64,000 bases of DNA from Ignavibacteriales bacterium (GTDB lineage Bacteria > Bacteroidota > Ignavibacteria > Ignavibacteriales > Melioribacteraceae): positions 2,232,001-2,296,000 of the forward strand of contig JAPLFG010000003.1 in assembly GCA_026390795.1 (NCBI GenBank), written 5' to 3'. The first letter of the stretch is position 1, and each line of letters opens with the position of its first letter. Positions 1 to 8,839 of the stretch are shown here, in pieces. The notes beneath the pieces were generated by a model. That model was not told the DNA's origin, did no database searches, and saw only the letters and a list, made by a program, of their open reading frames with translations. Position numbers and translations under genes: made by a program.

Positions 1-705
1 GTAAAACTTGCAAATACAATCTTGCACAATCCTGTTAAAATAGTAGTAACCCCGGAATCACCAACAGTGGAAGCAATTCAGCAAGGAATCTACTATGTAG
101 CAAAGGCCAATAAGAAAGCTCTGCTTATTCATCTGTTGAAAGATCCGTCCATTGCATCGGCTCTTGTATTCACCCGAACTAAACATGGGGCTGATAACGT
201 GGCCAAAGTTTTGAATAATGCGAAGATACAAGCGGAGGCTATTCATGGTGATAAAGCACAAAACGCACGTCAGCGAGCGTTGAACAATTTTAAGACTAAG
301 CAGACAAGAGTTTTGGTAGCAACAGATATTGCAGCGCGAGGAATTGATATAGACGAACTTTCGCATGTAATAAATTTTGAAATTCCAAATATTCCGGAAA
401 CTTATATCCATCGAATTGGACGAACCGGGAGAGCGGGATTAGGCGGAGTAGCCCTTTCACTTTGCGATTCGGAAGAAAGAGCATACCTTAGAGAAATAAA
501 CAAACTTATTTCAAAACCAATACCGGTTATTGAAAATCATCCATACGTTCTTACGGAGTGGGTTTGGGAAAATCCAAAACAGTTAGTTGATAAAACTGAT
601 CACGCAAGATCAAAAACAAAAAAGATTTTCGGCGCTTCGGCTTCAAAACCAAAACGAACCAGAAGAAAAGAAAGCAAAGTTTGGAATAATAGAGGAAGAG
701 GTTGA
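1..705 (+). CDS. rhlE: DEAD-box RNA helicase, RhlE type (C-terminal part, 5' end outside window)
   Basis: The reading frame is open from base 1, so the start and the N-terminal RecA domain with the DEAD motif lie before the window. What is present is the second RecA-like helicase domain: [13 protein letters not shown] (motif IV region), [14 protein letters not shown] (motif V) and [12 protein letters not shown] (motif VI, with the ATP-contacting arginines). A basic tail of about 50 residues ([19 protein letters not shown]) ends the protein, as in RhlE-type helicases that use such tails to hold RNA. The likely role is ATP-dependent unwinding of RNA in ribosome assembly or RNA decay. The next gene follows after three bases. 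The DEAD-box family is clear; the RhlE subgroup is less sure because half the protein is missing. Confidence 0.9.
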   Translation, partial: VKLANTILHNPVKIVVTPESPTVEAIQQGIYYVAKANKKALLIHLLKDPSIASALVFTRTKHGADNVAKVLNNAKIQAEAIHGDKAQNARQRALNNFKTKQTRVLVATDIAARGIDIDELSHVINFEIPNIPETYIHRIGRTGRAGLGGVALSLCDSEERAYLREINKLISKPIPVIENHPYVLTEWVWENPKQLVDKTDHARSKTKKIFGASASKPKRTRRKESKVWNNRGRG

Positions 706-708
706 TTC

Positions 709-903
709 TTGGAATCAAGAAGCCGTCAGAATATTAAGAAAGGTTTGCATGTAGCCATCGTACTTAAATCAGATCAGCGGAGTCAAAAACTAACGGAAGG
801 CTTTGTGAAAGATATTCTTACAAATTCTTCCAACCATCCTCATGGAATTAAAGTGCGCCTTGAAACCGGTGAAGTCGGACGCGTACAAAAAATAATTGAG
901 TAG
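709..903 (+). CDS. ywbE: YwbE family protein (DUF2196)
   Basis: This is a 64-residue protein. The conserved family core is visible: RQNIKKGLHVAIVLKSDQRS, then the run KLTEGFVKDILTNSSNHPHG followed by IKVRLETGEVGRV, which spans nearly the whole YwbE/DUF2196 fold. The start is TTG at 709, three bases after the helicase stop, with an AGAGG sequence about ten bases upstream, so the two genes are probably co-transcribed. The family is small, soluble and of unknown biochemical function; the predicted small beta-barrel-like fold has suggested nucleic-acid binding elsewhere, and helicase linkage fits that, but this is inference. The length is normal for the family. Confidence 0.85.
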   Translation: MESRSRQNIKKGLHVAIVLKSDQRSQKLTEGFVKDILTNSSNHPHGIKVRLETGEVGRVQKIIE

Positions 904-939
904 TACGCATTTAATTCATTACCGGCTTGTCAACAAAAA

Positions 940-1023
940 TTAGAGATCGATTGCAGAAGAATGATACAACTCAAGACGCTGCTTATTTATTCCCGCATCA
1001 TTTAAGTATTCATCAAATGTCTT
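940..1023 (-). pseudogene. Relic of an ABC-F ATPase C-terminus
   Basis: Read on the minus strand these bases give a 27-residue stretch beginning KTFDEYLNDAGINK and ending LELYHSSAIDL followed by TAA. The intact ABC-F gene at 1657-3288 ends MTFDEYLNDAGIKK...LELYHASAIDL. The relic is therefore a diverged second copy of that gene's last 27 codons. It starts at the codon immediately after the TGA stop of the membrane-protein gene at 1024-1521 and is in the same frame. No start codon or other ABC-F sequence is attached. It is a leftover of a duplication, or a target-end duplication created by an insertion. Confidence 0.85.
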
Positions 1024-1521
1024 TCACCCATATATTTTATTCTCCTCATTATTTTTTTGATAGACTGCTTTAACGAGTAACTGCTTTACATACATTCCAA
1101 GAAAAGAACCGGCTACAAGAATCACAGCTACTGTAGTCGATAAAAAGTTTTCCCAATCGGCAGCATTTGCATGAAGATTTGTATTAAGTAATACTGTCTC
1201 GAATGTTAAAAATACCAGATTAGTAGCTACAGCGAAAGATAGTAAGGACATGTATGAATGTGCTACTTTTGGTGAATAGGTTTTTAGACCATACCAGGCT
1301 ATGTAAGCATTGAAAAGTAATAGCGGCACTTCGTAAAGATGAAAAATAATATTGCACCATAATTGATCTCTGCAGCCATCGCATAATGTCCACGGATGAC
1401 CCATGAGATAAGGAATGTGTGTTACAATTGCTCCGTACAAAACTACTATGACTGTTATCCATGAATATATTTTTACCCAACGGGCTGCTTTTAGCCATTG
1501 TGGATTTAATTTATTTTCCAT
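1024..1521 (-). CDS. Small four-helix membrane protein of unknown function
   Basis: I do not recognise the family. The 165-residue product has four likely membrane helices, roughly residues 15-38, 55-80, 88-112 and 125-148. A short loop between helices 1 and 2 carries three cysteines (LCDGCRDQLWC), which could form a disulfide or bind a metal. A TTG fifteen bases upstream (1536) extends the frame, but ATG at 1521 is preferred because GGAG sits about eight bases before it. The gene ends directly against the relic of an ABC-F tail, and the intact ABC-F gene lies 135 bases upstream on the same strand, so this gene may be the cargo of an insertion at the ABC-F 3' end. Confidence 0.65.
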   Translation of the reverse strand: MENKLNPQWLKAARWVKIYSWITVIVVLYGAIVTHIPYLMGHPWTLCDGCRDQLWCNIIFHLYEVPLLLFNAYIAWYGLKTYSPKVAHSYMSLLSFAVATNLVFLTFETVLLNTNLHANAADWENFLSTTVAVILVAGSFLGMYVKQLLVKAVYQKNNEENKIYG

Positions 1522-1656
1522 CAGATTTTTCTCCAAAAATAATTATTGAAACAATCTGTTTGTTAATGAAAATTGGTGGAGGATCAGAAAAGGAAATAAT
1601 AAGAGACTTGATTCATATCGAATATACAGTAATTATTATTTGTATATCAATTAAAA

Positions 1657-3288
1657 TTATAAATCTATCGCTGAGGCATGGTACAGTTCAAGATGCAGCT
1701 TCTTTATTCCGGCATCATTTAAGTATTCGTCAAATGTCATTCGTTTATCAATAATTCCCGAAGGTATAATTTCTATTATTCTTGTTGCAATTGTATGAAC
1801 GAACTGATGATCGTGAGAACTAAAAAGTACGGTTCCGGTAAAATCGATTAGACTGTTATTAAGCGCTGAGATTGCTTCCAAATCAAGGTGATTCGTCGGT
1901 CCGTCAAGGATCAGAACGTTCGCACCGGTTAACATCATCTTTGCAAACAAACAACGCACTCGTTCTCCGCCGGAAAGTACACTAGCTTTCTTCAAAGTTT
2001 CTTCTCCGCTAAAGAGCATTCTTCCAAGAAAACCCCTTATATATGTTTCATCTTTTTCTTTTGAATACTGACGCAGCCAGTCAATAAGATTCAAATCGAC
2101 GTCGAAAAATTCAGCATTGTCTTTTGGAAAATATGCGAATCTAGTCGTAGCTCCCCAAATAAAGTTTCCCTTATCTGCCTTCTCTTTGCTTGTAATAATA
2201 TTAAATAAGGTCGTTTTTAGTAAATCATTGGGACCGACAAACGCAATCTTATCACCTGTATCAACTTTGAATGTAAGATTGTTCAAGAGAATTTCTTCAC
2301 CGTAATTCTTTGTGAGGTTATTGATCTCAAGTAAATTATTGCCTGCTTCACGCTCCGGCTTAAAAGCAATGTAAGGCATTTTACGCGAAGAAGGTTTGAT
2401 GTCTTCGAGTGTAAGATTTTCAAGCTGCTTTTTTCTTGATGTTGCTTGCTTAGATTTAGATGCATTGGCGCTGAAACGAAAAATAAATTCTTGCAGTTCA
2501 GCTCTCTTTGCTTCTATCTTTTTATTTGAATCCTTTGCCTGCTTTGCAGCTAGCTGACTGCTTTCCAGCCAGAAATCGTAATTGCCTGTGTACATTTGAA
2601 TCTTCCCGAAATCAATATCTGCTATGTGCGTACAGACTTGATTAAGGAAATGTCTATCGTGAGATATTACAATTACAGTATTTTTAAATTTTTCAAGAAA
2701 ATCTTCGAGCCAACCGATTGAAATAATATCAAGATGGTTTGTTGGCTCATCCAGCAATAAGATATCCGGATTTCCGAATAAAGCCTGTGCCAGAAGGACT
2801 TTCACCTTTTCATTACCGGTTAATTCTTTCATCAATTTTGTATGCTGTTCGTCGCTGATTCCAAGACCGCTCAGTAATTCGGCAGCTTCTGATTCTGCTT
2901 CCCAGCCGTACATCTCTGCAAATTCTCCCTCAAGTTCAGAAGCTCTGATTCCATCCTTCTCGCTGAATTCAGCTTTGGCGTATAATGTATCACGTTCCTC
3001 CATAACAGAAAAAAGTTTCTGATGCCCCATCATCACAGTTTTTAAAACCTGGTATTCATCATATTCAAATTGATTTTGTTTCAAGGTCGTAAGTCTTTCA
3101 CCGGGTGTTACAATTACGTCTCCGGAGCTTTGCTCAATTTCACCCGAAAGAATTTTTATAAAAGTAGATTTGCCCGAGCCGTTAGCGCCGATAATACCGT
3201 AACAGTTTCCCGGTGTAAATTTCAAATTTACTTCTTCGAATAACGTCCGTTTACCGAATCTAAGAGACAGATTGTTTGTGCTTATCAT
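1657..3288 (-). CDS. ybiT: ABC-F family ATPase, YbiT/YkpA type
   Basis: This 543-residue protein has two ABC ATPase domains joined by a basic linker and no membrane helices, as in ABC-F translation factors that act in the ribosomal E site. The linker segment FIFRFSANASKSKQATSRKK is characteristic of the YbiT branch. Domain 1 has Walker A GANGSGKST, Walker B LLLDEPTNHLD and switch ISHDRHFL, but its signature is LTGNE instead of LSGGE. Domain 2 has an intact signature LSGGE, but a degenerate Walker A (GPNDLLKTT) and LDGPTNHLD with glycine where the catalytic glutamate is expected. Because ABC sites are composite, all three defects fall into one ATP site. The gene is monocistronic-looking on the left-going strand. 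The family assignment is firm; the ribosomal target is inferred. Confidence 0.92.
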   Translation of the reverse strand: MISTNNLSLRFGKRTLFEEVNLKFTPGNCYGIIGANGSGKSTFIKILSGEIEQSSGDVIVTPGERLTTLKQNQFEYDEYQVLKTVMMGHQKLFSVMEERDTLYAKAEFSEKDGIRASELEGEFAEMYGWEAESEAAELLSGLGISDEQHTKLMKELTGNEKVKVLLAQALFGNPDILLLDEPTNHLDIISIGWLEDFLEKFKNTVIVISHDRHFLNQVCTHIADIDFGKIQMYTGNYDFWLESSQLAAKQAKDSNKKIEAKRAELQEFIFRFSANASKSKQATSRKKQLENLTLEDIKPSSRKMPYIAFKPEREAGNNLLEINNLTKNYGEEILLNNLTFKVDTGDKIAFVGPNDLLKTTLFNIITSKEKADKGNFIWGATTRFAYFPKDNAEFFDVDLNLIDWLRQYSKEKDETYIRGFLGRMLFSGEETLKKASVLSGGERVRCLFAKMMLTGANVLILDGPTNHLDLEAISALNNSLIDFTGTVLFSSHDHQFVHTIATRIIEIIPSGIIDKRMTFDEYLNDAGIKKLHLELYHASAIDL

Positions 3289-3770
3289 TTATTCTATTCA
3301 ATATTTTGTTTCGAAAATAGTGAGCTGTTTCTGCCAAGTTGCATAATTTTTTTGACTTGTTTACCACGGGAACTATTTGCATAAATAAGTATTTGCAAAG
3401 ACGAATAAGATTGGTTAAGTCAGGTTAATCTTGAAAAATGATGAGAAAAGAAACAAGAATTTTTTCGTTTAGGAGTGTTCTTATTCAAAACTCCGGTACA
3501 AAAATACTAAATAATTCGGTTGGTCACAAAACAGCAGCAGCTTATCAAAGCATATTATATTTCACCTGGACCTAATGTACTTTTGAAAATCTCAAAAAAA
3601 TTCCGGTTCATGTAAAATCGGACTAATCTATTCATTCGGACTCGAGCATTAACTGAAATAAAGGCGGAAAAAATTGAAATCTATTTTGCAAATAAACGGA
3701 ATTATATTTTTTATCTGCTTATTTTCAGTCTATGTTTTAATAGAAAAATTCAATTAATGAGGAGTAATGA
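3289..3770. other. Divergent intergenic region before the hexose operon
   Basis: This 482-base gap separates the leftward ABC-F gene from the rightward permease and must hold both promoters. Visible elements are a direct repeat GGTTAA at 3413-3418 and 3423-3428 (10-base period, one helical turn), two TATTTGCA copies at about 3374 and 3390, and a short open frame at 3674-3757. The direct repeats are candidate regulator sites. I see no RNA gene or repeat element. Confidence 0.4.
3674..3757 (+). CDS. Possible 27-residue single-span membrane peptide
   Basis: A short frame starts with TTG at 3674 behind AAGGCGG about seven bases upstream, and stops with TAA at 3755-3757, 13 bases before the permease ATG. 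The product is basic at the N-terminus (MKSILQ), has one hydrophobic stretch (GIIFFICLFSVYVLI) and ends EKFN, which is the pattern of a small membrane peptide. It may be a real small protein, a leader peptide for the permease, or chance. Nothing but the ribosome-binding site, topology and position supports it. Confidence 0.3.
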   Translation: MKSILQINGIIFFICLFSVYVLIEKFN

Positions 3771-5090
3771 ATGGCTTCTATTGCGCCGGCGTCAACCAAA
3801 AGTAGAACAACAAACCGCGAACAAAATTATAATTTCGCTCTTACGGTTCTTACCACGCTCTTTTTTATGTGGGGATTTATTACCTGCTTGAATGATATTC
3901 TCATTCCTCATTTAAAAGCAATTTTCACTTTGAATTACACACAGGTTATGCTTATCCAGTTCAGTTTTTTTACTGCTTACGCGATAATATCGATACCCGC
4001 TGGAATGATGGTTGAAAAGATCGGTTATAAAAATGGAATTATAATCGGATTAATTACGGCAGGTATCGGCTGTTTGCTTTTTTATCCCGCCGCTGCATAT
4101 CAATCTTATATAATGTTTCTCGGTGCATTATTTGTACTTGCAACAGGAATAACACTTCTTCAAGTTGCCGCAAATCCATATGTAGCCATACTTGGTAAAC
4201 CGGAAACAGCATCGAGCCGGTTAAATTTATCTCAAGCAATTAATTCCTTGGGCCATACAATAGCACCTTATTTTGGGTCTCTTATTATTCTGGCAATTGC
4301 AGTAAAAACTGCGGAAGAACTGAAGTCGATGAATACAACTGAATTGAATGCATATCGGTTAGCGGAAGCCAGTGCGGTTCAGGTTCCGTACCTTGGATTA
4401 GCGGCAGTACTATTTGTAATTGCTGCGATTTTTGCAATTATAAAATTGCCAAAGATTGAAGCGTCCGAAATATCGGCAAGCGGTGATGACGGGAAAAATT
4501 ATCATGATTTGCATGACAGTGCATGGGGTTATAAACATCTTGTTTATGGTGCGGTTGCAATTTTTCTTTATGTCGGTGCCGAAGTTTCTATCGGTAGTTT
4601 TTTAGTCAATTATTTCGGTCAGCCGTTTATTGCCGGCTTAAAAGATTCAGACGCCGGTAAATATGTCTCTTTTTATTGGGGCGGAGCGATGGTAGGAAGA
4701 TTTATCGGCTCGGTTGTCCAAAGAAAAATTAATCCGGCAAAGGTTTTGGTTTTTAATTCTTTCTTTGCTTCGGCACTCGTAATAATTTCAATGCTCACAT
4801 TTGGTCATGTTGCAATGTGGGCAATTCTTGCAGTCGGATTTTTCAATTCAATAATGTTTCCAACAATTTTTACACTTGCGATTGATGGTCTTGGAAAACA
4901 TACCGGTCAAGCATCCGGAATTTTGTGTACGGCAATAGTTGGCGGCGCAATTCTTCCGGTAGTACAAGGATTCTTTGCAGATAATATCGGAATCCACCAC
5001 GCATTCTTTGTACCGGTTCTTTGCTATATATTTGTTGCTTATTACGGGTTAAAAGGACATAAACCATCATACATTACTGCTAAGGCATAA
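3771..5090 (+). CDS. gluP: Glucose/galactose or fucose permease, FHS family MFS
   Basis: The 439-residue protein has twelve predicted membrane helices and the features of the fucose-galactose-glucose:H+ symporter (FHS) branch of the major facilitator superfamily: [19 protein letters not shown] in helix 1, the conserved segment [13 protein letters not shown] (helix 4-5) and [13 protein letters not shown] in the second half. It imports a hexose with protons across the inner membrane. ATG at 3771 has a good ribosome-binding site (GAGGAG). The ROK kinase begins two bases after its stop, so uptake and phosphorylation are coupled in one operon. Which sugar is carried (glucose, galactose, fucose, mannose or N-acetylglucosamine) cannot be told; the kinase partner makes glucose, mannose or an amino sugar more likely than fucose. 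Confidence 0.88.
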   Translation: MASIAPASTKSRTTNREQNYNFALTVLTTLFFMWGFITCLNDILIPHLKAIFTLNYTQVMLIQFSFFTAYAIISIPAGMMVEKIGYKNGIIIGLITAGIGCLLFYPAAAYQSYIMFLGALFVLATGITLLQVAANPYVAILGKPETASSRLNLSQAINSLGHTIAPYFGSLIILAIAVKTAEELKSMNTTELNAYRLAEASAVQVPYLGLAAVLFVIAAIFAIIKLPKIEASEISASGDDGKNYHDLHDSAWGYKHLVYGAVAIFLYVGAEVSIGSFLVNYFGQPFIAGLKDSDAGKYVSFYWGGAMVGRFIGSVVQRKINPAKVLVFNSFFASALVIISMLTFGHVAMWAILAVGFFNSIMFPTIFTLAIDGLGKHTGQASGILCTAIVGGAILPVVQGFFADNIGIHHAFFVPVLCYIFVAYYGLKGHKPSYITAKA

Positions 5091-5092
5091 CT

Positions 5093-6055
5093 ATGAATAC
5101 AAGAATTGCAATCGGAATTGATGTTGGCGGAACGAACACAGTTTTCGGTTTTGTAGATCAAGAAGGCAACTGCATCTATGAGTCATCAATACCCACTCAT
5201 TCGGAACAAAATGCAAATCAATTATTCGAAAGATTGTTTTTGAATATCAATAACGATTTCAAAAAATTTTCCGCTGAGTATAAATTAGTCGGTATCGGTA
5301 TAGGGGCGCCAAATGCTAATTATTATAATGGCACGGTGGAACTTCCTCCGAATTTAAATTGGGGAAAGGTGAATGTTATTGAATTGGTAAAGAAATATTC
5401 TTCTCTTCCAGCCGCAATTACAAATGATGCAAACGCTGCTGCGATAGGAGAAATGCTTTTTGGTGCGGCAAAAGGAATGAAAGATTTCATTGTGATAACA
5501 CTCGGTACAGGTCTTGGAAGCGGAATTGTTGTTAACGGAAAACTTGTTTACGGCGCAGACGGATTTGCCGGAGAGATCGGTCATACAATTGTGGATATGA
5601 ACGGCCGGGAATGCGGCTGCGGAAGAAAAGGTTGTCTTGAAACTTATGCCTCCGCTACCGGAATACGCCGGACTGTTTTTGAATTAATGGGCACAACAAA
5701 TATTCCGAGCGGACTTAGGGGAATCAGTTTCAACCAACTGAGCGCAAAAGATATTGCCGATGCGGCAACTCGGGGAGACAAACTGGCATTAAAAGCATTC
5801 GATTACACAGCAAAAGTGCTGGGATTAAAACTTGCCGATGCTGTTGCACATCTTAGTCCGGAAGGAATAATTCTATTCGGAGGACTCGCACTTTCCGGAG
5901 ACTTGATATTTCTTCCAACAAAACATTACATGGAAGAATTCATGCTGAACATATTCAAGGACAAGGTGAAACTTCTGCCATCGGCATTGCCTGGTGCACA
6001 CGCCGCAGTCTTAGGTGCCAGTGCATTGATATGGAATGAATTGAACAAAACTTAA
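5093..6055 (+). CDS. ROK family sugar kinase (glucokinase-like)
   Basis: The 320-residue protein has the ATP phosphate-binding motif GIDVGGTNTVFG at residues 8-19, ITNDANAAAIGE with the catalytic aspartate near residue 107, ITLGTGLGSGIV, the sugar-binding GEIGH, and the ROK zinc motif CGCGRKGCLE (CxCGxxGCxE). There is no N-terminal winged helix, so it is a kinase, not a ROK repressor. It phosphorylates a hexose at C6 in the cytoplasm with ATP. It sits two bases behind the FHS permease, which fits import followed by trapping. Glucokinase is the default call; fructokinase, allokinase and N-acetylmannosamine kinase share this fold. Confidence 0.88.
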   Translation: MNTRIAIGIDVGGTNTVFGFVDQEGNCIYESSIPTHSEQNANQLFERLFLNINNDFKKFSAEYKLVGIGIGAPNANYYNGTVELPPNLNWGKVNVIELVKKYSSLPAAITNDANAAAIGEMLFGAAKGMKDFIVITLGTGLGSGIVVNGKLVYGADGFAGEIGHTIVDMNGRECGCGRKGCLETYASATGIRRTVFELMGTTNIPSGLRGISFNQLSAKDIADAATRGDKLALKAFDYTAKVLGLKLADAVAHLSPEGIILFGGLALSGDLIFLPTKHYMEEFMLNIFKDKVKLLPSALPGAHAAVLGASALIWNELNKT

Positions 6056-6089
6056 TTGATGAGACTCAATTTCTTGCATCATTGAAATA

Positions 6090-7214
6090 TTAAGATGCTT
6101 TTCGAATAATCTGATTATTGTAGATATCAATTAACTGAGATGTAATAAAATCGTTACTAAAGTATTTCACTGCTCTCTTTCGAGCGGCATTCCCAAAACT
6201 AAATCTTTTTTCCGGATGAGTAATTAGTTCTGAAAGTTTCTCTGTAAGGTCGTGGTAGTTTTCATTCTGGAATAAAAATGAAGTCTCTTTATCAACAGCA
6301 ATATCAAGTACGCCATCGGAATTTGAACATACAGATGGTAATTTCATACTCATTGCTTCGACTAATGCCAAACCAAATGCTTCCGCATGAGAGGGGAAAA
6401 CAAAAATATCGAGTGATGCTAATACTTCCGGTATATCATTCCTGAAATCTGTGAAAATTACTTTTTCGTCTAATCCCAAATCCGAAGCCATATTTTTTAT
6501 TTCTTCTGCATATTGATCTTCACCTTTACTGGGTCCTCCCACTACAAGAAATTTAATATTCTTAAAAAGTTGGATTAACTCGTGAGCTGCCTTTAAGAAT
6601 TCTTCATGCCCTTTGCCCGGACTTAGTCGAGCGTTCATACCGATTAAAAGATCATCTTCGCCAATATTAAATTCATCTCAGATACTGCATTTATCTATTC
6701 CTTCCGGATTAAATTTTTCCACATCAATTCCATTGTGGAGCAGTATAATTTTTCTATCCAAAAGTGGAGTAGTGTCAATAAGGTTTTTCTTAATCACTTC
6801 ACTAATTGCAAGGGCAAGATTCACGCGTTTATAAAGCCATCTGTGCATGAAATCTTTTTTAACAATGTACGATCCAACATGCTTTGTTAAAATCAAAGGG
6901 GGTTTAAGTGATGAAATTTTTAGCGCTGGAACGATCAGCCATAAATCTCGCGAAGCTTCAACATGGATTAGATCATATTTCCTAGTTTTTAAGATTTTGT
7001 TGAGTTTTACAATTTGAACGGGACTAAAATAATTTGAGAATTCAAGCCGGCAAGTTGGAACATTCCGTTTTTCGGCTTCAAGATGAAGTGGAGAATTCGG
7101 AAAACATAAGATATCAACTTCAAATCCGGATTCTATTAGTATCTCCACTGTCTGGAGCGAATACATTTCTAATCCGCCCCAACTTTGAGAAAGACATGTT
7201 ATTAAAATTTTCAA
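6090..7214 (-). pseudogene. GT4 glycosyltransferase interrupted by an in-frame stop
   Basis: Two open pieces in the same frame (TTG at 7214 to a TGA at 6678-6680, and on to the stop at 6090) together make one 374-codon GT-B glycosyltransferase. The N-terminal half has the acceptor-side Rossmann fold (SQSWGGLEMYSLQTVEIL); the C-terminal half has the GT4 donor-sugar domain (MNARLSPGKGHEEFLKA, IFVFPSHAEAFGLALVEAMS with the conserved EAFGLALVEA glutamates). Only one codon, TGA between KCSI and DEFNIGED, breaks it. The damage could be a recent nonsense change, a sequence error or, less likely, readthrough. The family transfers sugars from nucleotide donors to cell-surface glycans or lipids. No other surface-polysaccharide genes are adjacent. 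Confidence 0.85.
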
Positions 7215-7487
7215 TTTAGCAAGTTTCTATTAATCGTGGAATTATTCGTGACACTTTTAGATGTTCCTTAATAACAAAAGGTTTAAAACCGGAATGACAA
7301 ATATTTTCTGATTAATCGTGGATGAGTAAATTCGGGAGATTTTTAAAAACGATCTGCATACAAAAGAAATAACTTCAATATTCTGTGCGATGTAACACGA
7401 AAAATAAGTTTCTTGATATCTAAGTGAAAAATTTGGAGAAGTGTAATTTTGAATGGAAAATTAATTATGAAGATGAATGTGATAATC

Positions 7488-8036
7488 TTAACGAAGTGCC
7501 AGATGCGGCTGGTGATTATAGACTCTGTCTTTAACCACGAATGTTGTGAAATCGACTTTTAGATTTCTATGCAGGAGAATATCATGACCGAGGCAAATTC
7601 CCATCAACAAAACAAACTCTACTTCTTCGGCTTCAAGCTGCTGTGCTTGCCCTATCGGATTACAAGAAACATTATGGTTGGAACTTGATGTATTGATTTC
7701 GTTTTGAGATAATCCGCCTACAGTACAGGAAACGGTTATAAGCTTTAATCCTTCTTTCCAAAAAATATCCTTAAGAACCTTAGCGTCTTGTTCCATTCCG
7801 TAACAGTATGCCAGACCAATTTTTGCATAGTTCATTGATTTGATGAATTCGATTATCTCCTGCAATCTGGATAATAAACCGGCTTTCCCATTATCTACCA
7901 AGGCAGCAGAAGATCTAACAATCTGTTGATTTTCGGATTCTTTGTAATCGGAAAGTAAATTGTCAGTCTCAAATTTCTCGGTTCCGCAAGAATCTGTAGT
8001 CCGGCAATATTTTGGAAAACATTGAACACAATCCAT
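7488..8036 (-). CDS. DUF1847 family cysteine-rich protein
   Basis: The 182-residue protein begins with a cysteine cluster (CVQCFPKYC then C at residues 3, 6, 11 and 17) that looks like a metal site. It continues with IGLAYCYGMEQDA, the conserved CNPIGQAQQLE segment and a C-terminal VEFVLLMGICLGHDILL...FVVKDRVYNHQPH, all typical of DUF1847. The family occurs mostly in anaerobes and has no assigned reaction; the conserved cysteines suggest a redox or metal role. It stands alone between the broken glycosyltransferase and thioredoxin on the same strand. ATG at 8036 gives the expected N-terminal cysteine motif, so the start is well supported. Confidence 0.8.
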   Translation of the reverse strand: MDCVQCFPKYCRTTDSCGTEKFETDNLLSDYKESENQQIVRSSAALVDNGKAGLLSRLQEIIEFIKSMNYAKIGLAYCYGMEQDAKVLKDIFWKEGLKLITVSCTVGGLSQNEINTSSSNHNVSCNPIGQAQQLEAEEVEFVLLMGICLGHDILLHRNLKVDFTTFVVKDRVYNHQPHLALR

Positions 8037-8264
8037 AATTAAGATTCCGGATACTGTTGAGTGTATAAATTTTGTAAGGACAAGTAAATTTCTTCTTTAC
8101 AGTTTATTTTTCTTGATAATTACTTTATTTATCACAAATGGAATGATCTTGAAGAGTCTAGATTTTTCACAATTGAGAGTCCCTTTATTTGGCAAATGTA
8201 GGAACAACTTCTAACGCAGCAGAAAAGAAAATTGAATTCGTATTCTGCTAACCGAGATTTCGGA

Positions 8265-8636
8265 TTAGCTTACAGCAGTAATGGTAACAGCTAATTCCTG
8301 CTCAATAATTTTTTCTATCTCTTTTTTGGGTAATGCACCCATCGCCATTTTTGGATCTCCTTTAACCGGAATGAAGAGTAATGACGGAATACTGCGAATA
8401 CCAAATGCAGCTGATAACTCTTGTTCTTCATCGGTATTCACTTTGTAGAAGTTCACTTTTCCTTCATAATCATTAGATAGTTCATCCATGACCGGGCCTA
8501 CCATGCGGCAAGGTCCGCACCAAGGAGCCCAAAAATCGATTACAGCAGGTAGAGTGCCTTCAAATTTCCATTCTTGATTCTTTTCGAAATCGAATATTTT
8601 TTCTAAGAATGTTTGTTTTGTTAAATCTTCCACCAT
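8265..8636 (-). CDS. trxA: Thioredoxin
   Basis: The product is 123 residues, a normal single-domain thioredoxin. It has FWAPWCGPCRMVGPVMDEL with the redox-active WCGPC near residues 40-44, YKVNTDEEQELSAAFGIRSIPSLLF with the cis-proline, and KKEIEKIIEQEL at the end. It reduces disulfides in cytoplasmic proteins, taking electrons from thioredoxin reductase. An upstream ATG at 8726 would add 30 residues unlike any thioredoxin; the ATG at 8636 has AAAGGG about nine bases before it and is chosen. No reductase gene is adjacent. Confidence 0.93.
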   Translation of the reverse strand: MVEDLTKQTFLEKIFDFEKNQEWKFEGTLPAVIDFWAPWCGPCRMVGPVMDELSNDYEGKVNFYKVNTDEEQELSAAFGIRSIPSLLFIPVKGDPKMAMGALPKKEIEKIIEQELAVTITAVS

Positions 8637-8839
8637 CACATTTTCCCTTTGTCTAATATTATTGTTGATTTTGTTTTCTGTCCCAGGATCATAATGTTTT
8701 TTATAATCTTCAATAATTGGATGCATTATATGGGAGAAAGATTCAGTTTATTCTTAGTCGAAAAATTAGTTTGCTTTGTTGAGAAGGGAAGTCGACAAAT
8801 TATAAGAATGATCAAGATTCTTACTAATTCCAATTCACT

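Noticed and set aside
6678-6680. Selenocysteine at the TGA in the glycosyltransferase
   Set aside because: GT4 enzymes have no Cys or Sec at this linker position and no stem-loop of SECIS type is evident just after it.
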